Shown: positions 1 through 8,540, counted from the first letter of the stretch. The stretch: DNA of 55,745 nt from Mycobacterium gordonae (GCF_002101675.1 NZ_LQOY01000226.1:1-55745), one strand, 5' to 3'. Numbers and translations: made by a program. Notes: a model not told the origin generated them from the letters alone.

Positions 1-9
1 TCACACCTC

Positions 10-24
10 CGCGCCGAAGGCGCG
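10..24. terminator. Short GC hairpin, possible terminator
   Basis: A perfect 6-bp inverted repeat (CGCGCC, loop GAA, GGCGCG) lies about 80 bases beyond the stop codon of the minus-strand VOC gene. There is no U-tract on either side, so it is only a candidate transcription end structure. Confidence 0.25.
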
Positions 25-104
25 CAAAAGTACAGGATTTACGGCGTGTCGCCGTACACACGCGCGCGCTCGCCGGCGCCGCGGCACCCGCAGGACACGA
101 CGGG

Positions 105-668
105 TCACGGAAGCAACAGCTCCCGCACGTTGAGCTGCGGACAGGTCTTTGCCCAGGCGCGAGTGGCAAGTTCGGATTGCGTAGCGCCCGCACGCAAGGC
201 GGCGAGCATGACGTCGGGGTCGAAGGACGGGCCGATCGGATCGGCACCGTATTCGTCTCCACGCATGTAGGCGGTCGATTCCTGGGGAGTCGCGAAGTTG
301 TCGATCTGCAGTTCCACCATGTTGATATCAGGATCCCGGTAATAGATCGATGTCGTCACACCGTGCTGTACGGGCACATGAGGACGAATGCCGTTCTCCC
401 TCAAGACCTCGTATTTCGACAGCAGGCTGAGCAAATCGGGGAAGGTGTAGGCGGAATGGGCCAGGCCCACTGTCGTCGCGGTGCGCGGAGTCGGGTCGGG
501 CAATTCAACGATCGCCAGCCGGTGATGCTCTTCATCGAAAGTCAGAAAGCACAGCGACGCAATCTCGAACACCACATGGGCGTCGAGCACTTTCATGTAC
601 CAGTCACGCAGTGCGGGCAACTGGCCGGTCTGCAGCACGATATGGGCCAGCTTCTTGTCAGGGCCCAT
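105..668 (-). CDS. VOC-family (glyoxalase/extradiol dioxygenase-like) protein
   Basis: A 187-residue protein whose first 130 residues fit one vicinal-oxygen-chelate module. A conserved His lies near residue 9 (HIVLQT), and the YYRDPDINMVELQ segment near residues 108-120 carries the usual terminal Glu metal ligand. This fold binds a divalent metal for dioxygenase, isomerase or lyase chemistry; the substrate cannot be read from sequence. The C-terminal 60 residues resemble the tail of biphenyl-diol dioxygenase-like mycobacterial VOC proteins. The gene starts 3 bases after the stop codon of the upstream LppP/LprE-like gene on the same strand, so the two are probably co-transcribed. Confidence 0.8.
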   Translation of the reverse strand: MGPDKKLAHIVLQTGQLPALRDWYMKVLDAHVVFEIASLCFLTFDEEHHRLAIVELPDPTPRTATTVGLAHSAYTFPDLLSLLSKYEVLRENGIRPHVPVQHGVTTSIYYRDPDINMVELQIDNFATPQESTAYMRGDEYGADPIGPSFDPDVMLAALRAGATQSELATRAWAKTCPQLNVRELLLP

Positions 669-671
669 GGC

Positions 672-1160
672 TCACCAGGCGGGCGCCGGGTCCAGCATCG
701 CGACGTGGTCGTTCTGCCACTGGTAGCGCACGGTGGTGGTTGGCCCCGGGCACGCCGTGCAGACTTCCCTGCCGTCCTTGTAGTCCAGAGCGACGGTGTC
801 ATCGGTGGTCTTGGCTGCATTAACCGTCGTGAAGGCATACGCCTTCAACGTCGCAACGCCCACGTAGTTGCCCTTGTGGAACAGCAAAGCCAGATCCGGT
901 GAACTGCCGGTGGCTCCCACGACGGTGATGATGACCGTGGACAGGGTGGTGCAGGGGTTGTAGTTGCTGCTCGCATCGAAGCTCTTGACGTTGTGATCCC
1001 ACGCCGAACCTTGCGGCAGCGTCGGCAACGCCCCCAGCGCCGCCTCGATCTGGGGGGCATTCAGGTTGACGCCACACGTCGGGTCTGCACGAACCGGTGG
1101 CGCGAGCGGATTCAACACGCAGAGCGCGGCGATAAGGGCGCTCAGGACAACGACTCGCAT
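672..1160 (-). CDS. LppP/LprE-family secreted protein
   Basis: A 162-residue exported protein. The first 25 residues are a signal peptide (Arg, long hydrophobic stretch, V-R-A cleavage site before DPTCG). It lacks a clear lipobox Cys, so it is probably free in the envelope rather than lipid-anchored. The body has the pattern of mycobacterial LppP/LprE proteins: FDASSNYNPC near residues 62-71, a GATGSSPDLALLFHKG block near 84-99, and YVGVAT. Four Cys residues suggest disulfides. Function is unknown for the family. It is first in a two-gene unit with the downstream VOC gene. Confidence 0.8.
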   Translation of the reverse strand: MRVVVLSALIAALCVLNPLAPPVRADPTCGVNLNAPQIEAALGALPTLPQGSAWDHNVKSFDASSNYNPCTTLSTVIITVVGATGSSPDLALLFHKGNYVGVATLKAYAFTTVNAAKTTDDTVALDYKDGREVCTACPGPTTTVRYQWQNDHVAMLDPAPAW

Positions 1161-1264
1161 CGAAACACTGCCTCCTTGTCGGCCGCAGTCAATCGTCGCG
1201 CTGTTTCAATCCCGGCTGGTAGGACCGCGATGACATTGTGTCGAAGAAGTGACCAAGCGGCGGA

Positions 1265-2075
1265 TTACCGCGCGGGCTGCTCGGTCGGGCCCGAGGTCAC
1301 CCAACCGCCCAGTTTTATAGCCAGATGAGGCGCGAAGACGGCCCCGTACATCAGGTTTCCGACGATGCAGCGCGGACGTCAGCCGGCTGCCCGACTTTCG
1401 GTCGGCCCACGCCTCGATCACATTGCGGCCTACGCAATCCGTGCGCCCCAGCAGGTAGGTGAAGACCATCATCTGCACACCCATGGCGAGCGAGTCGTAG
1501 ACGGATACTGGTGCGCGGTCCCTTCGAAGACGGCCAGTCCGGGAATCACGTCCGTAATGGAACCCGAGCCGCGCGCCGATGAACGCGTTGAAGTTGAAGG
1601 CCCAGCAGAAGCCGACCACGAAGCCGACGGTGAGCAGGGTGATGGGCCTGCGCGTACCGAACCGCGTGCTCAACCGTTGCCCGACGGCGGCGCCGATCGT
1701 CGCCGGCAACACGAAGTAGCCGATGTAACCGACCGGTACCGACGACGGCAGGCCGCCCCAGGTCATATTCTGCGGCCACCACGACGGCATGCGCGGCAGG
1801 GCCGGCGGGAACTGTGCGTACATCGCCCAGTCATACGGAGCCTCAATCCAGGAGAACGAGATCGCCGAGATGCAGAGCAGCAGCAGTGGGTGCGGGCGAC
1901 GGCGGCGGATGCTCAGATACACCCCGACGGCGGTGAAGACGATGCCGCTGCCCCAGCCGAAAATGACGGCAGCCGTGAGCAATGGGGTTAGCCCGGTGCT
2001 CAACGCCGGGCTTCGGGGTCGGAATAGATGACCACGCCGTAGATGACGGCAAGCAGCACCACGACTCGCGAGATC
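1265..2075 (-). pseudogene. Broken AveC-family (spirocyclase-like) membrane protein gene
   Basis: The central frame encodes a multi-pass protein with hallmarks of mycobacterial AveC-family proteins (SPALSTGLTPLLT, WIEAPYDW, MTWGGLPSSVPVGYIGYF, WAFNFNAFIG, YDSLAMGVQM). The frame is broken at least four times. N-terminal coding (VVVLLAVIYGVVIYS) is in another frame before about position 2015. Two bases are missing after FHYGR (near 1550) and one more near 1508, together restoring frame. The last part (IVGNLMYGAVFAPH to the stop at 1265-1267) is again out of frame. The 5' end is fused to a TetR remnant near 2050-2075. An open frame of 314 codons runs through the region but only its middle is genuine. 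Inactivation looks certain; the original substrate is unknown. Confidence 0.8.
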
Positions 2076-2408
2076 GCGTCGGCTGCCGACGTGATCGTCG
2101 AGCACCGGGGTTTGCTGCTGACGCTGGCCGCTTCGGAAGCCTTCAGTCAAGAAGAGATCGCCGAAACCGGAATGGGCGACATCCGAGCGGCGATCGCGGT
2201 GCTGGGGCGGATCAGCAACGAAGGCATGCAGTTACCCGGACTGCGCTCCAGTCGCCCCGAACTGCCGGCGCATTCCACCGTGGCGATGATCGCCGGCAAG
2301 GTGGCATTGCGTTCGGCGTCCTTCGGCGATGAGCAGCCCCCGCGTGAGGCGATCGTGGATGAACTGGTGCAGGCGAGCCTGCACGGATTCCTGCACCGGC
2401 ACAGCTGA
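2043..2408 (+). pseudogene. TetR-family regulator, C-terminal remnant
   Basis: An open frame of 121 codons resembles only the ligand-binding C-terminal half of mycobacterial TetR regulators (EHRGLLLTLAASEAF, IAETGMGDIRAAIAVLGRIS, PREAIVDELVQASLHGFL). The N-terminal helix-turn-helix is missing, and upstream DNA switches directly into the divergent AveC-like gene. A deletion appears to have removed the 5' ends of both genes and the promoter between them. It cannot bind DNA as a normal TetR protein. The family assignment is from recognised sequence pattern, without a search. Confidence 0.6.
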
Positions 2409-2439
2409 ATTGACGGATCAGAAGGTCAGCGCCCCGGTG

Positions 2440-2669
2440 AAGTACGTGTACGGCGAAATATTTAGCCGCACAACCCATCTCACTCGCCTCGTCGGCCGCG
2501 GTCGACGAGGAGGTCACCGAACAGCTGCGGGCGGCCCTGACCCTTGCGGATGACCCGGGCCGAACTCGAGGAACTCGTCGTCCGCTTCGCGGTCTACCTG
2601 GGCCGGAACCTGGCGCGGCGCCTCGACGATCCGTTGGTCGAGGTCGCTGAGGCGATCGACGACACCTGA
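2440..2669 (+). pseudogene. Carboxymuconolactone decarboxylase-like remnant
   Basis: Between the TetR remnant and the SDR, fragments in two or more plus frames give a CMD-like tail: a helix (SSAAVDEEVTEQLRAALTLA) shifted by one base from the segment starting with ATG at 2550 (ELEELVVRFAVYLG, then RRLDD). This order resembles the C-terminal helices of gamma-carboxymuconolactone decarboxylase/AhpD-like proteins, which often sit beside SDR genes in mycobacteria. The frame change and absent N-terminus mark it as decayed. The family call is tentative. Confidence 0.4.
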
Positions 2670-2704
2670 GGCGGTTGAAAACCGCCATGGCAGGATTCAT
2701 CGCT

Positions 2705-3550
2705 ATGGCAGAAAACAGGGTCGGCAGAGTCGCCGGCAAGGTCGCATTGATCACCGGCGCGGCACGTGGCCAGGGCCGCGAACACGCGATCCGGCTGGCC
2801 GAGGAGGGCGCGGACATCGTCGCGATCGATGTCTGCGCGGACATCGACGGCGTCGCCTATCCCTGCGCCACCGAGAGCGACCTCGCCGACACCGCGGATC
2901 TGGTGGAGAAAGCGGGCCGCCGCATCCTCACCGCGAAGGCCGACGTGCGGGACGTGGAGAGCCTGCGGGCGGCGGTTGCCCAGGGAGTGGACGCGTTGGG
3001 CCCGCTGGACATCGTGGTGGCCAACGCCGGCATCAGCGGGGTTCCCGCTCCCGCGGCGATGATCGAGGAATCGGCGTGGCAGACGATGATGGACATCAAC
3101 CTGACCGGGGTGTGGCACACCGTGAAAGTGGCACTGCCGCACATGACCAACGGCGGCGGGTCGATCATCCTGGTCAGCTCGATGCTCGGCATCCGCGGCG
3201 GTGGCTACATGGCCCACTACGCCTCGGCCAAACACGCCGTCGTCGGGCTGATGAACTCGCTGGCCAACGAGCTTGCACCGCAATGGATCCGGGTCAACTC
3301 CATTCATCCGGGCAATGTGCTGACCCCGATGCTGGACAACGACTGGTTCGTCCGGACGCTGCGCCCCGACCTGCCGAACCCCACCGTGCAAGATGCCGGG
3401 GAGATCATCGGGCAGTTCCACCTGTTGCCGAAGCCGCTGATCGAGGCGCGCGCCGTCAGCAACGCCGTGCTCTTCCTCGCCTCCGACGAGGCGCAGTACA
3501 TCACCGGCGCGGCGCTGCCGGTCGACGCCGGCGCCGTCGCGAAGTTCTGA
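2705..3550 (+). CDS. SDR-family oxidoreductase, mycofactocin-coupled type
   Basis: A 281-residue Rossmann-fold dehydrogenase. The cofactor loop GAARGQGR is near residues 18-25 and the VANAGI motif near 107. The catalytic residues are Ser in VSSMLG and Tyr/Lys in HYASAK. An extra stretch after the second beta strand (ADIDGVAYPCATESDL) is typical of the mycofactocin-coupled SDR group, which holds NAD tightly and passes electrons to mycofactocin. Substrate is unknown, probably an alcohol or hydroxy-lipid. The ATG at 2705 is chosen because the glycine-rich loop then falls at the usual distance from the start; an in-frame ATG at 2675 would add ten residues. It ends 6 bases before the convergent 702-residue gene. 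Confidence 0.85.
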   Translation: MAENRVGRVAGKVALITGAARGQGREHAIRLAEEGADIVAIDVCADIDGVAYPCATESDLADTADLVEKAGRRILTAKADVRDVESLRAAVAQGVDALGPLDIVVANAGISGVPAPAAMIEESAWQTMMDINLTGVWHTVKVALPHMTNGGGSIILVSSMLGIRGGGYMAHYASAKHAVVGLMNSLANELAPQWIRVNSIHPGNVLTPMLDNDWFVRTLRPDLPNPTVQDAGEIIGQFHLLPKPLIEARAVSNAVLFLASDEAQYITGAALPVDAGAVAKF

Positions 3551-3556
3551 CGGACC

Positions 3557-5665
3557 TCACCCGCGCGGAAGTCTCCGCAGCCGGTCGGGATCGCCCTCGA
3601 CACACAAGTAGGGTTGCCCGTCGTCTGCCTCGGCGACGCTGACGGGTAATTGGTTCGCGCCGGGGGTGTCCGGTTCGACGAGGAGCTCCAGTTCCCCGGA
3701 GTCGACATAGCGCACCGCGTCGTCGTTGGACAGCTTCCATGGCCGGCCATCGGTTGGCCACTGGCCGCCGACAGTCCGGATGTGTTGCAGCTCAGCGTCT
3801 TCGGTTCCGTCAGCGTGCGCGTAACTCACCCACAACTTTCCGGGCAGCGGGCGGAAGAACACCGCGAGGCGCTGACGGTTGAGATTGACGTCGACCGGTA
3901 TCCCGATGGGAGGCAGGGAGGTGCCTTCGGGCTCGTCGTTGAGCGACTTCTTGACCTGACGAGAACCGATCCCGGTGCCGAACCAGTCGATGGTCAGCAC
4001 AGTGGTGAGGTACTGAGCGATCGCCAGAGTCAACAGCCCACCGGCTCCGGCCACTCCGACACCCGCGGCGCCGGCCGCGGCGGTGACCGGAAGCGCGACG
4101 AGACCGGCGACGGCCGCCGCCCCTGCGGCAGTGGCGACCTTTCCGGCCGCCGTCAGGCTGAAGTCCGGGTTGATCTCTGGCTCCGGCGGATTCTGCACCG
4201 GCCGGACCCCGACAGTGCGTGGTAGTTCGTCGAAAAGCTCACTGACCCGCTTGACTTCTGCCTCGTATTCTTCACCGCTGATCTCACCGGCGCGTTTGCG
4301 TTCGCCCGCGGTTTTCATTGCCTGCTCCAGGCTTTCGATGGTCTTGAAGTTGGCGCGGCGAGTCTCCTGAACCGTCGGGTCGCGCGGAATTTCGTCCAAA
4401 CCCATGTCGTAGGTCACCTTGAAGCTTGCGTTGAAGTCGTAGAGCTTGGTTTCGGCGCTGACCGTGCCGTCCACCACCAGTCGGCCATCGCCGGTGCGCG
4501 GCAAGATGTCGGCGTCGAGTGCGTCCAGGCTGCGCTCGTCGCCACCGATTTTGACCGTCTTGGGCCCGCGCAACAGACACGGGACGTCGGAGTCGAAGTC
4601 GCTTTCGTCGAGGTCAAAGGTGTTGCGCACGGTGTCGCGAACCTGACGCAGGATACTCCACCCGGTGACCGCCAATCCCGTTTTCTCACGCGGGTTTTCG
4701 GCCAGAACCGACGCCGGGAGCTGTTCTCCGGGAGGCAGGTCACGCAGGGTCTGAAGTTGAACCACCATGGACTCGTGGGTGGTGTCACCTATGTCGAATC
4801 GGTGCACGACGGCGTCGAGAGCCTTGACGGTGCTGTCGTCCTGCGCGTCCGGGTCGACGTCCAGGGGTGTCGGTAACAGGCTCTGAATTCCGTTGTCGCC
4901 CATCTCGGCAAGCTGTGGGCGCATCGCGTCTGCGATCTGCGCGGCGAGCGAGTCGAGCACCCTGGTTCTCGCCTCGTCGTCGGAGAGGCCGGGATGTTGC
5001 AGCTTTTCCACGTTCACCAGGAGTTGGCCCGCGATGCTGTGGGTGATCCAGTGCGCCTCGGCGTAGTCGAGCTCCCAGCTGATCCGCGGGTCCTGGCCGG
5101 TGAACGCGGTAGTGCCGTCGGCACGGCGCTGGACGCCCGGCCCGAACAGCCGGGTCGCGTACTGACCGGGCAGCGCGTCGGCCACCAATACCGGAGCCTG
5201 CTGGGCAGTGAAGTTCAGCGCGATGGTCTGCTTGCCCGGCTCAATCTGGTGAGACTCGAGTTGGTCGTGGATGGTCAAACGCCCGAACAGCGGGATCTCG
5301 TTGTAGGGGATCTCGCGCGACTCCCCGGCCCGCGGGCCGTCCGGGATGGTGATGGTCGTAGGCGGGAGCTCGACCAGTGGGATGCAGGTCACCGAATCGA
5401 TGACGATTCTGGAATCGAAGATCACCAGGTCGATCGCGAAATGCCTTAGTGGATCTCGTTTTTCGCCGTCGATCTCTTCCTGCCAGGCACGCTGGTGCGA
5501 ATCCAGGATGAACCAGACGCGATCCAGGGTGACGTCGAGATTGGCCGTAGCGGAGTAACCGGTGCCGTCCACGGATTCGGTGTACGTGTCGCCGCTGAAC
5601 ATCTCGACCGTCTGATCCTGCACGCGTTCACGATGAATCTCGATGATCGTGTCGGGACGTTCCAT
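3557..5665 (-). CDS. Large protein of unknown function with glycine/alanine hydrophobic hairpin
   Basis: A 702-residue protein that I cannot assign to a family. Residues 1-170 look beta-rich (alternating polar and hydrophobic residues, many Asp/Thr). Residues 225-280 are helical. Residues 440-490 form a charged helical stretch (ETRRANFKTIESLEQAMKTA). Residues about 512-565 are a long Gly/Ala/Val/Leu segment able to form two membrane-spanning or membrane-inserting helices. A soluble acidic tail of about 130 residues follows. There is no signal peptide. It is flanked by the convergent SDR and, upstream on the same strand, an LLM remnant, so no operon partner suggests a role. The uninterrupted frame, GC codon bias and domain-like organisation make it a real gene. 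Confidence 0.75.
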   Translation of the reverse strand: MERPDTIIEIHRERVQDQTVEMFSGDTYTESVDGTGYSATANLDVTLDRVWFILDSHQRAWQEEIDGEKRDPLRHFAIDLVIFDSRIVIDSVTCIPLVELPPTTITIPDGPRAGESREIPYNEIPLFGRLTIHDQLESHQIEPGKQTIALNFTAQQAPVLVADALPGQYATRLFGPGVQRRADGTTAFTGQDPRISWELDYAEAHWITHSIAGQLLVNVEKLQHPGLSDDEARTRVLDSLAAQIADAMRPQLAEMGDNGIQSLLPTPLDVDPDAQDDSTVKALDAVVHRFDIGDTTHESMVVQLQTLRDLPPGEQLPASVLAENPREKTGLAVTGWSILRQVRDTVRNTFDLDESDFDSDVPCLLRGPKTVKIGGDERSLDALDADILPRTGDGRLVVDGTVSAETKLYDFNASFKVTYDMGLDEIPRDPTVQETRRANFKTIESLEQAMKTAGERKRAGEISGEEYEAEVKRVSELFDELPRTVGVRPVQNPPEPEINPDFSLTAAGKVATAAGAAAVAGLVALPVTAAAGAAGVGVAGAGGLLTLAIAQYLTTVLTIDWFGTGIGSRQVKKSLNDEPEGTSLPPIGIPVDVNLNRQRLAVFFRPLPGKLWVSYAHADGTEDAELQHIRTVGGQWPTDGRPWKLSNDDAVRYVDSGELELLVEPDTPGANQLPVSVAEADDGQPYLCVEGDPDRLRRLPRG

Positions 5666-5713
5666 GCGGATGCTGTACCCACAAAGAGTCGGGAGTCAAT
5701 CACCCGGGCAGGC

Positions 5714-5998
5714 TCAGTTCTGCCGAGGAAGCGCCTCGGCGGCGAAGCGCTCGATGAACCCGTCCGCCGCCCCGCCGACCGGTCTGATGACGAACTTCGT
5801 CAAGCTGGCGTCCAGGTAACCGTCGAGCTGGCGGTGCAGCTGGTCCCAGCCCGCGGCAATGAACTCCGCAGGCTCACGATCTGCACGGCGCCGGCATACC
5901 GCCGCTGCCAGCTCGTCGGGCGATTCGCCGTCGGCGACTGCCAGCGAGATGCCGAAGTGATCGGCTTCGATGCTCCGGCCGGCCTCGGCTGCAGGCGC
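5714..5998 (-). pseudogene. F420-dependent LLM-class oxidoreductase, C-terminal remnant
   Basis: Directly after the TetR stop codon (6002-6004), the same frame continues for 95 codons with a sequence typical of the C-terminus of luciferase-like F420-dependent oxidoreductases (AGRSIEADHFGISLAVADG, then GYLDASLTKFVIRPVG). It ends at a stop at 5714-5716. There is no start codon context and about two thirds of the expected barrel is missing, so this is the 3' stump of a once larger gene, probably once part of the SRPBCC-TetR unit. Confidence 0.65.
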
Positions 5999-6001
5999 CC
6001 G

Positions 6002-6553
6002 CTATTTCCATCCCGGCCGCCGCAGCAGATCGGCAAAAAGCTGCACCGCGGAGCTGACGCCCGCGTCGTCGTCGGTGGCGACCAGGTCGAGCAGCAGCCC
6101 GCGCGTGACGGCAAGACCCAGCCGCACCAGCGCCGGGTCGTTGTCCGGGCCGCCCACCTTCGCCGCCTCGGCCAGCCAGGCGTCAACGGCGCCGGGCACC
6201 ATACGGGCGAACGGCTCCTCGCCCTGGGCGCCGCGGGAGTAACACTCGAAGAACAGTCGCTCGAAGGGACGCAGCTCAGGCCGGCACAGGGTAGCCCACA
6301 TGGCGGCGAAGCTCTCGGCCGGATCGGTCGGCAATTCGGACAGCACCGCCATCTGGCGGCGCTCGACCTCCTCGACGATGGCCAGCAACATTTCGTCCCG
6401 AGATGCGAAGTGGTGCAGCAACATTCGATGGCTGGTGCCCACCGCGGCCGCTACGTCACGCAGCGACCGGTCCCCGATGCCGCCGGCAGCGAATTCGTCG
6501 ATCAGGTCATCGAGCAGCTGCTGGCGCCGCCTGAGGTCAGGAGTGCGGGCCAA
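6002..6553 (-). CDS. TetR-family transcriptional regulator
   Basis: A 183-residue one-component regulator. Residues 8-55 form the TetR helix-turn-helix (SLRDVAAAVGTSHRMLLHHF), with a helical ligand domain after it. The start overlaps the end of the upstream SRPBCC gene by 17 bases, so the two are translationally coupled. The inverted repeat that covers the SRPBCC start codon (6982-6999) has the form of a TetR operator, suggesting autorepression of the operon. The ligand is unknown. The C-terminus (LLRRPGWK) ends exactly where an LLM oxidoreductase remnant begins, but 183 residues is a normal TetR length, so the regulator seems complete. Confidence 0.85.
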   Translation of the reverse strand: MARTPDLRRRQQLLDDLIDEFAAGGIGDRSLRDVAAAVGTSHRMLLHHFASRDEMLLAIVEEVERRQMAVLSELPTDPAESFAAMWATLCRPELRPFERLFFECYSRGAQGEEPFARMVPGAVDAWLAEAAKVGGPDNDPALVRLGLAVTRGLLLDLVATDDDAGVSSAVQLFADLLRRPGWK

Positions 6554-6983
6554 GTGACTGCCGCAGTTGCTCGCTGCGACCCTTGAGCCCTTGGGCTTCC
6601 ATCTCCAGGTAGCGACGCGTGGTGCGGATCATGAGTTTGGCGATGAGCGCCCCTATCGGACCTCGTTGGTCGAGCGCCTGCCGTACCAGTGTCCGGTCGT
6701 CGGCGATCGGGGTCAGCGAGTGCAGGGCCGACGTGGTGCCACCCGGCGAACGCTGCACCCAGGTCCAGGACACCCCGGGCGCGACATCGGTCACCTCCCA
6801 GACCAGCTTTGGCAGTCTGGGTTGCTTGATCTGGAATCGCTTGCCCACGGCCAGGCCGGGCCCGTCCAGGGCGACCAGCTCGGTCACCGAGGCGGTCCAC
6901 TCCGGCCAGCGCTCGACATCGCTGAACACGTCCCACACCAGGGTTGCCGGTGCGTCGATCTCGACGCCGCTCTCAGTAATCAT
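6537..6983 (-). CDS. SRPBCC (polyketide cyclase/START-like) family protein
   Basis: A 148-residue protein with a single SRPBCC hydrophobic-ligand-binding fold: the opening IDAPATLVWDVFSDVERWPEW is diagnostic, followed by alternating strands and a long C-terminal helix. Members bind or modify lipids and polyketide-like molecules. It is the first gene of a two-gene operon with an overlapping TetR regulator, so it probably handles, or is induced by, the same hydrophobic ligand. The ATG at 6981-6983 lies inside an inverted repeat, so repressor binding would directly block initiation. Confidence 0.85.
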   Translation of the reverse strand: MITESGVEIDAPATLVWDVFSDVERWPEWTASVTELVALDGPGLAVGKRFQIKQPRLPKLVWEVTDVAPGVSWTWVQRSPGGTTSALHSLTPIADDRTLVRQALDQRGPIGALIAKLMIRTTRRYLEMEAQGLKGRSEQLRQSLGPHS

Positions 6984-6999
6984 GTACCAAATGGTACAT
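6982..6999. promoter_or_regulatory. Inverted repeat over the SRPBCC start codon, likely TetR operator
   Basis: ATGTACC-AAAT-GGTACAT: 7-bp perfect arms around a 4-bp spacer, 18 bp in all. It overlaps the start codon of the SRPBCC-TetR operon. Size, symmetry and position match autoregulatory TetR operators; the regulator assignment is inferred from adjacency. Confidence 0.6.
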
Positions 7000-7106
7000 A
7001 CCCGATCGCGCTGTCACCAGCCTTTTATGTGCCTTGGATTCATGCCCCTGGCGTTCGTTAACCTTCGGTTTGACGAACGGTCACCGTCCGGGCAATCCTT
7101 TTCACC

Positions 7107-7331
7107 ATGCCTCCGCGCGCACGGATCCCCGAGCAGACCCGAATCGCCGAGATCGAGCGCCGCCTGATGGAGCAGTTTCCCGAGGTCAATGCCGAGTTTC
7201 TCGACGAGGCTGTCCGCGAACATCATTCCCGATTCGCCGCGAGCCCCATCCGGGACTTCATCCCCCTGCTCGTCGAGAAGCGCGTGCGTCAGGAACTCAC
7301 CGGTCTTACCCACGCCGACCGCGTCTCATAG
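7107..7331 (+). CDS. Small three-helix-bundle dimerisation-domain protein
   Basis: A 74-residue, all-helical protein matching the short mycobacterial family annotated as three-helix bundle dimerisation domain (DUF3562-like): RIAEIERRLMEQFP, then FLDEAVREHHSRF, then SPIRDFIPLLVEKRVRQEL. Such proteins are thought to dimerise; no catalytic residues are present and the cellular role is unknown. It stands alone, divergent from the SRPBCC-TetR operon about 120 bases upstream. Confidence 0.75.
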   Translation: MPPRARIPEQTRIAEIERRLMEQFPEVNAEFLDEAVREHHSRFAASPIRDFIPLLVEKRVRQELTGLTHADRVS

Positions 7332-7447
7332 CGGTCGCCTCGGGGCATCGGCACCGCTGGCCAGTGTGCTGAAGCGGGCGGACAGCCAGGCAACGATGAC
7401 GGCGGACCCGCTGTTGTGACACTGCCGGCGTCTTAGGCTGTTGTCTC

Positions 7448-8515
7448 ATGGACTTCGAGATTCTCCGCACCGATTTGCACCAGACCCGGTTCGTGTCCGG
7501 CGATGCGCCGTCGCCGGCCGACGGGCAGGCCGTGTTGCGGGTCGAGGCCTTCGGCCTGACGTCCAACAACATCACCTACGCCGTCTTCGGTGAAGCCATG
7601 CGGTACTGGGACTTCTTCCCCGCATCCGACCCGCAATGGGGAAAGTTGAACGTCTGGGGCTACGCGCACGTCGAGGAGTCGCGCCACCCCGGCCTGAGCA
7701 CAGGAATGCGCGTCTACGGGTACCTGCCGTGCGCCAGCCACTTGCTGATCGTGCCGGACCGCATCAACGAGAAAGGATTCAACGACGCGGCGCCGCACCG
7801 GCTGCCGCTGCCCTCGGCCTACCAGGGCTACCGCGACGTCACCACCGATCCCGTCTATTCCGCAGATCGCGAGGCGGAGCACATCCTGTTCTTCCCGCTT
7901 TTCTTCACGTCGTTCTTGATCGATGACTTTGTCGCGGACGAAGGTTTTTTCGGTGCCGACACGATCGTGATCTCCAGCGCCTCGTCCAAGACGGCAATCA
8001 TCGCGGCGTACCTGCTCGCCCAGCGCGGGGGCGTTCAGGTGGTGGGGCTGACGTCGCCGAGCAACAGCGCCTTCGTCGAGGGACTTGGCGTCTATGACTC
8101 AGTTCACCGGTACGACAACATTTCCGAGCTCCCCGGCGATCGCGCCGTGTACATCGACATCTCGGGCGACGGCGCGGTGCGGGCCGGCGTCCACACCCGC
8201 TACGGAGATCGCCTCGCCCATAGCTCCGCGGTAGGCATGACCCACTGGACCCAGATGGCGCAAGGCGGCAGCGATCTCGCCGGACCCAAACCAGTCTTCT
8301 TCTTCGCTCCGGACCGCATCAAGAAACGCGGCGCAGATTGGGGCACCGCGAAACTCGACCAGCACGTCGCCGAATCATGGGTGCCATTCGCGCAGTGGGC
8401 GTCGAAATGGCTTCGGGTGGAACATATCTCCGGCCAGGACGAAATTCAGCGGGCCTACCTCGAGCTGCTCGACGGAAAGGTCGATCCCACGGCCGGCACC
8501 ATCGTCGATCTGTGA
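7448..8515 (+). CDS. DUF2855 family protein
   Basis: A 355-residue protein of the DUF2855 family, related to the medium-chain dehydrogenase fold. The N-terminal half has the strand pattern of a GroES-like domain (QAVLRVEAFGLTSNNITYAV). The second half resembles a Rossmann region (TIVISSASSKTAIIAAYLL, then VVGLTSPSN), but the classic GxGxxG is replaced by SSASSKT. The biochemical role is unknown; members occur beside oxidative metabolism genes. The downstream membrane protein begins 25 bases later on the same strand and may be co-transcribed. Confidence 0.8.
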   Translation: MDFEILRTDLHQTRFVSGDAPSPADGQAVLRVEAFGLTSNNITYAVFGEAMRYWDFFPASDPQWGKLNVWGYAHVEESRHPGLSTGMRVYGYLPCASHLLIVPDRINEKGFNDAAPHRLPLPSAYQGYRDVTTDPVYSADREAEHILFFPLFFTSFLIDDFVADEGFFGADTIVISSASSKTAIIAAYLLAQRGGVQVVGLTSPSNSAFVEGLGVYDSVHRYDNISELPGDRAVYIDISGDGAVRAGVHTRYGDRLAHSSAVGMTHWTQMAQGGSDLAGPKPVFFFAPDRIKKRGADWGTAKLDQHVAESWVPFAQWASKWLRVEHISGQDEIQRAYLELLDGKVDPTAGTIVDL

Positions 8516-8540
8516 AACCCCGGGGTGTCAGGAGGCGCCA

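Noticed and set aside
5495..6586. Open plus-strand frame of 363 codons
   Set aside because: Its sequence is Arg/Gly/His-rich shadow coding opposite the 702-residue gene, LLM remnant, TetR and SRPBCC genes; no domain is visible.
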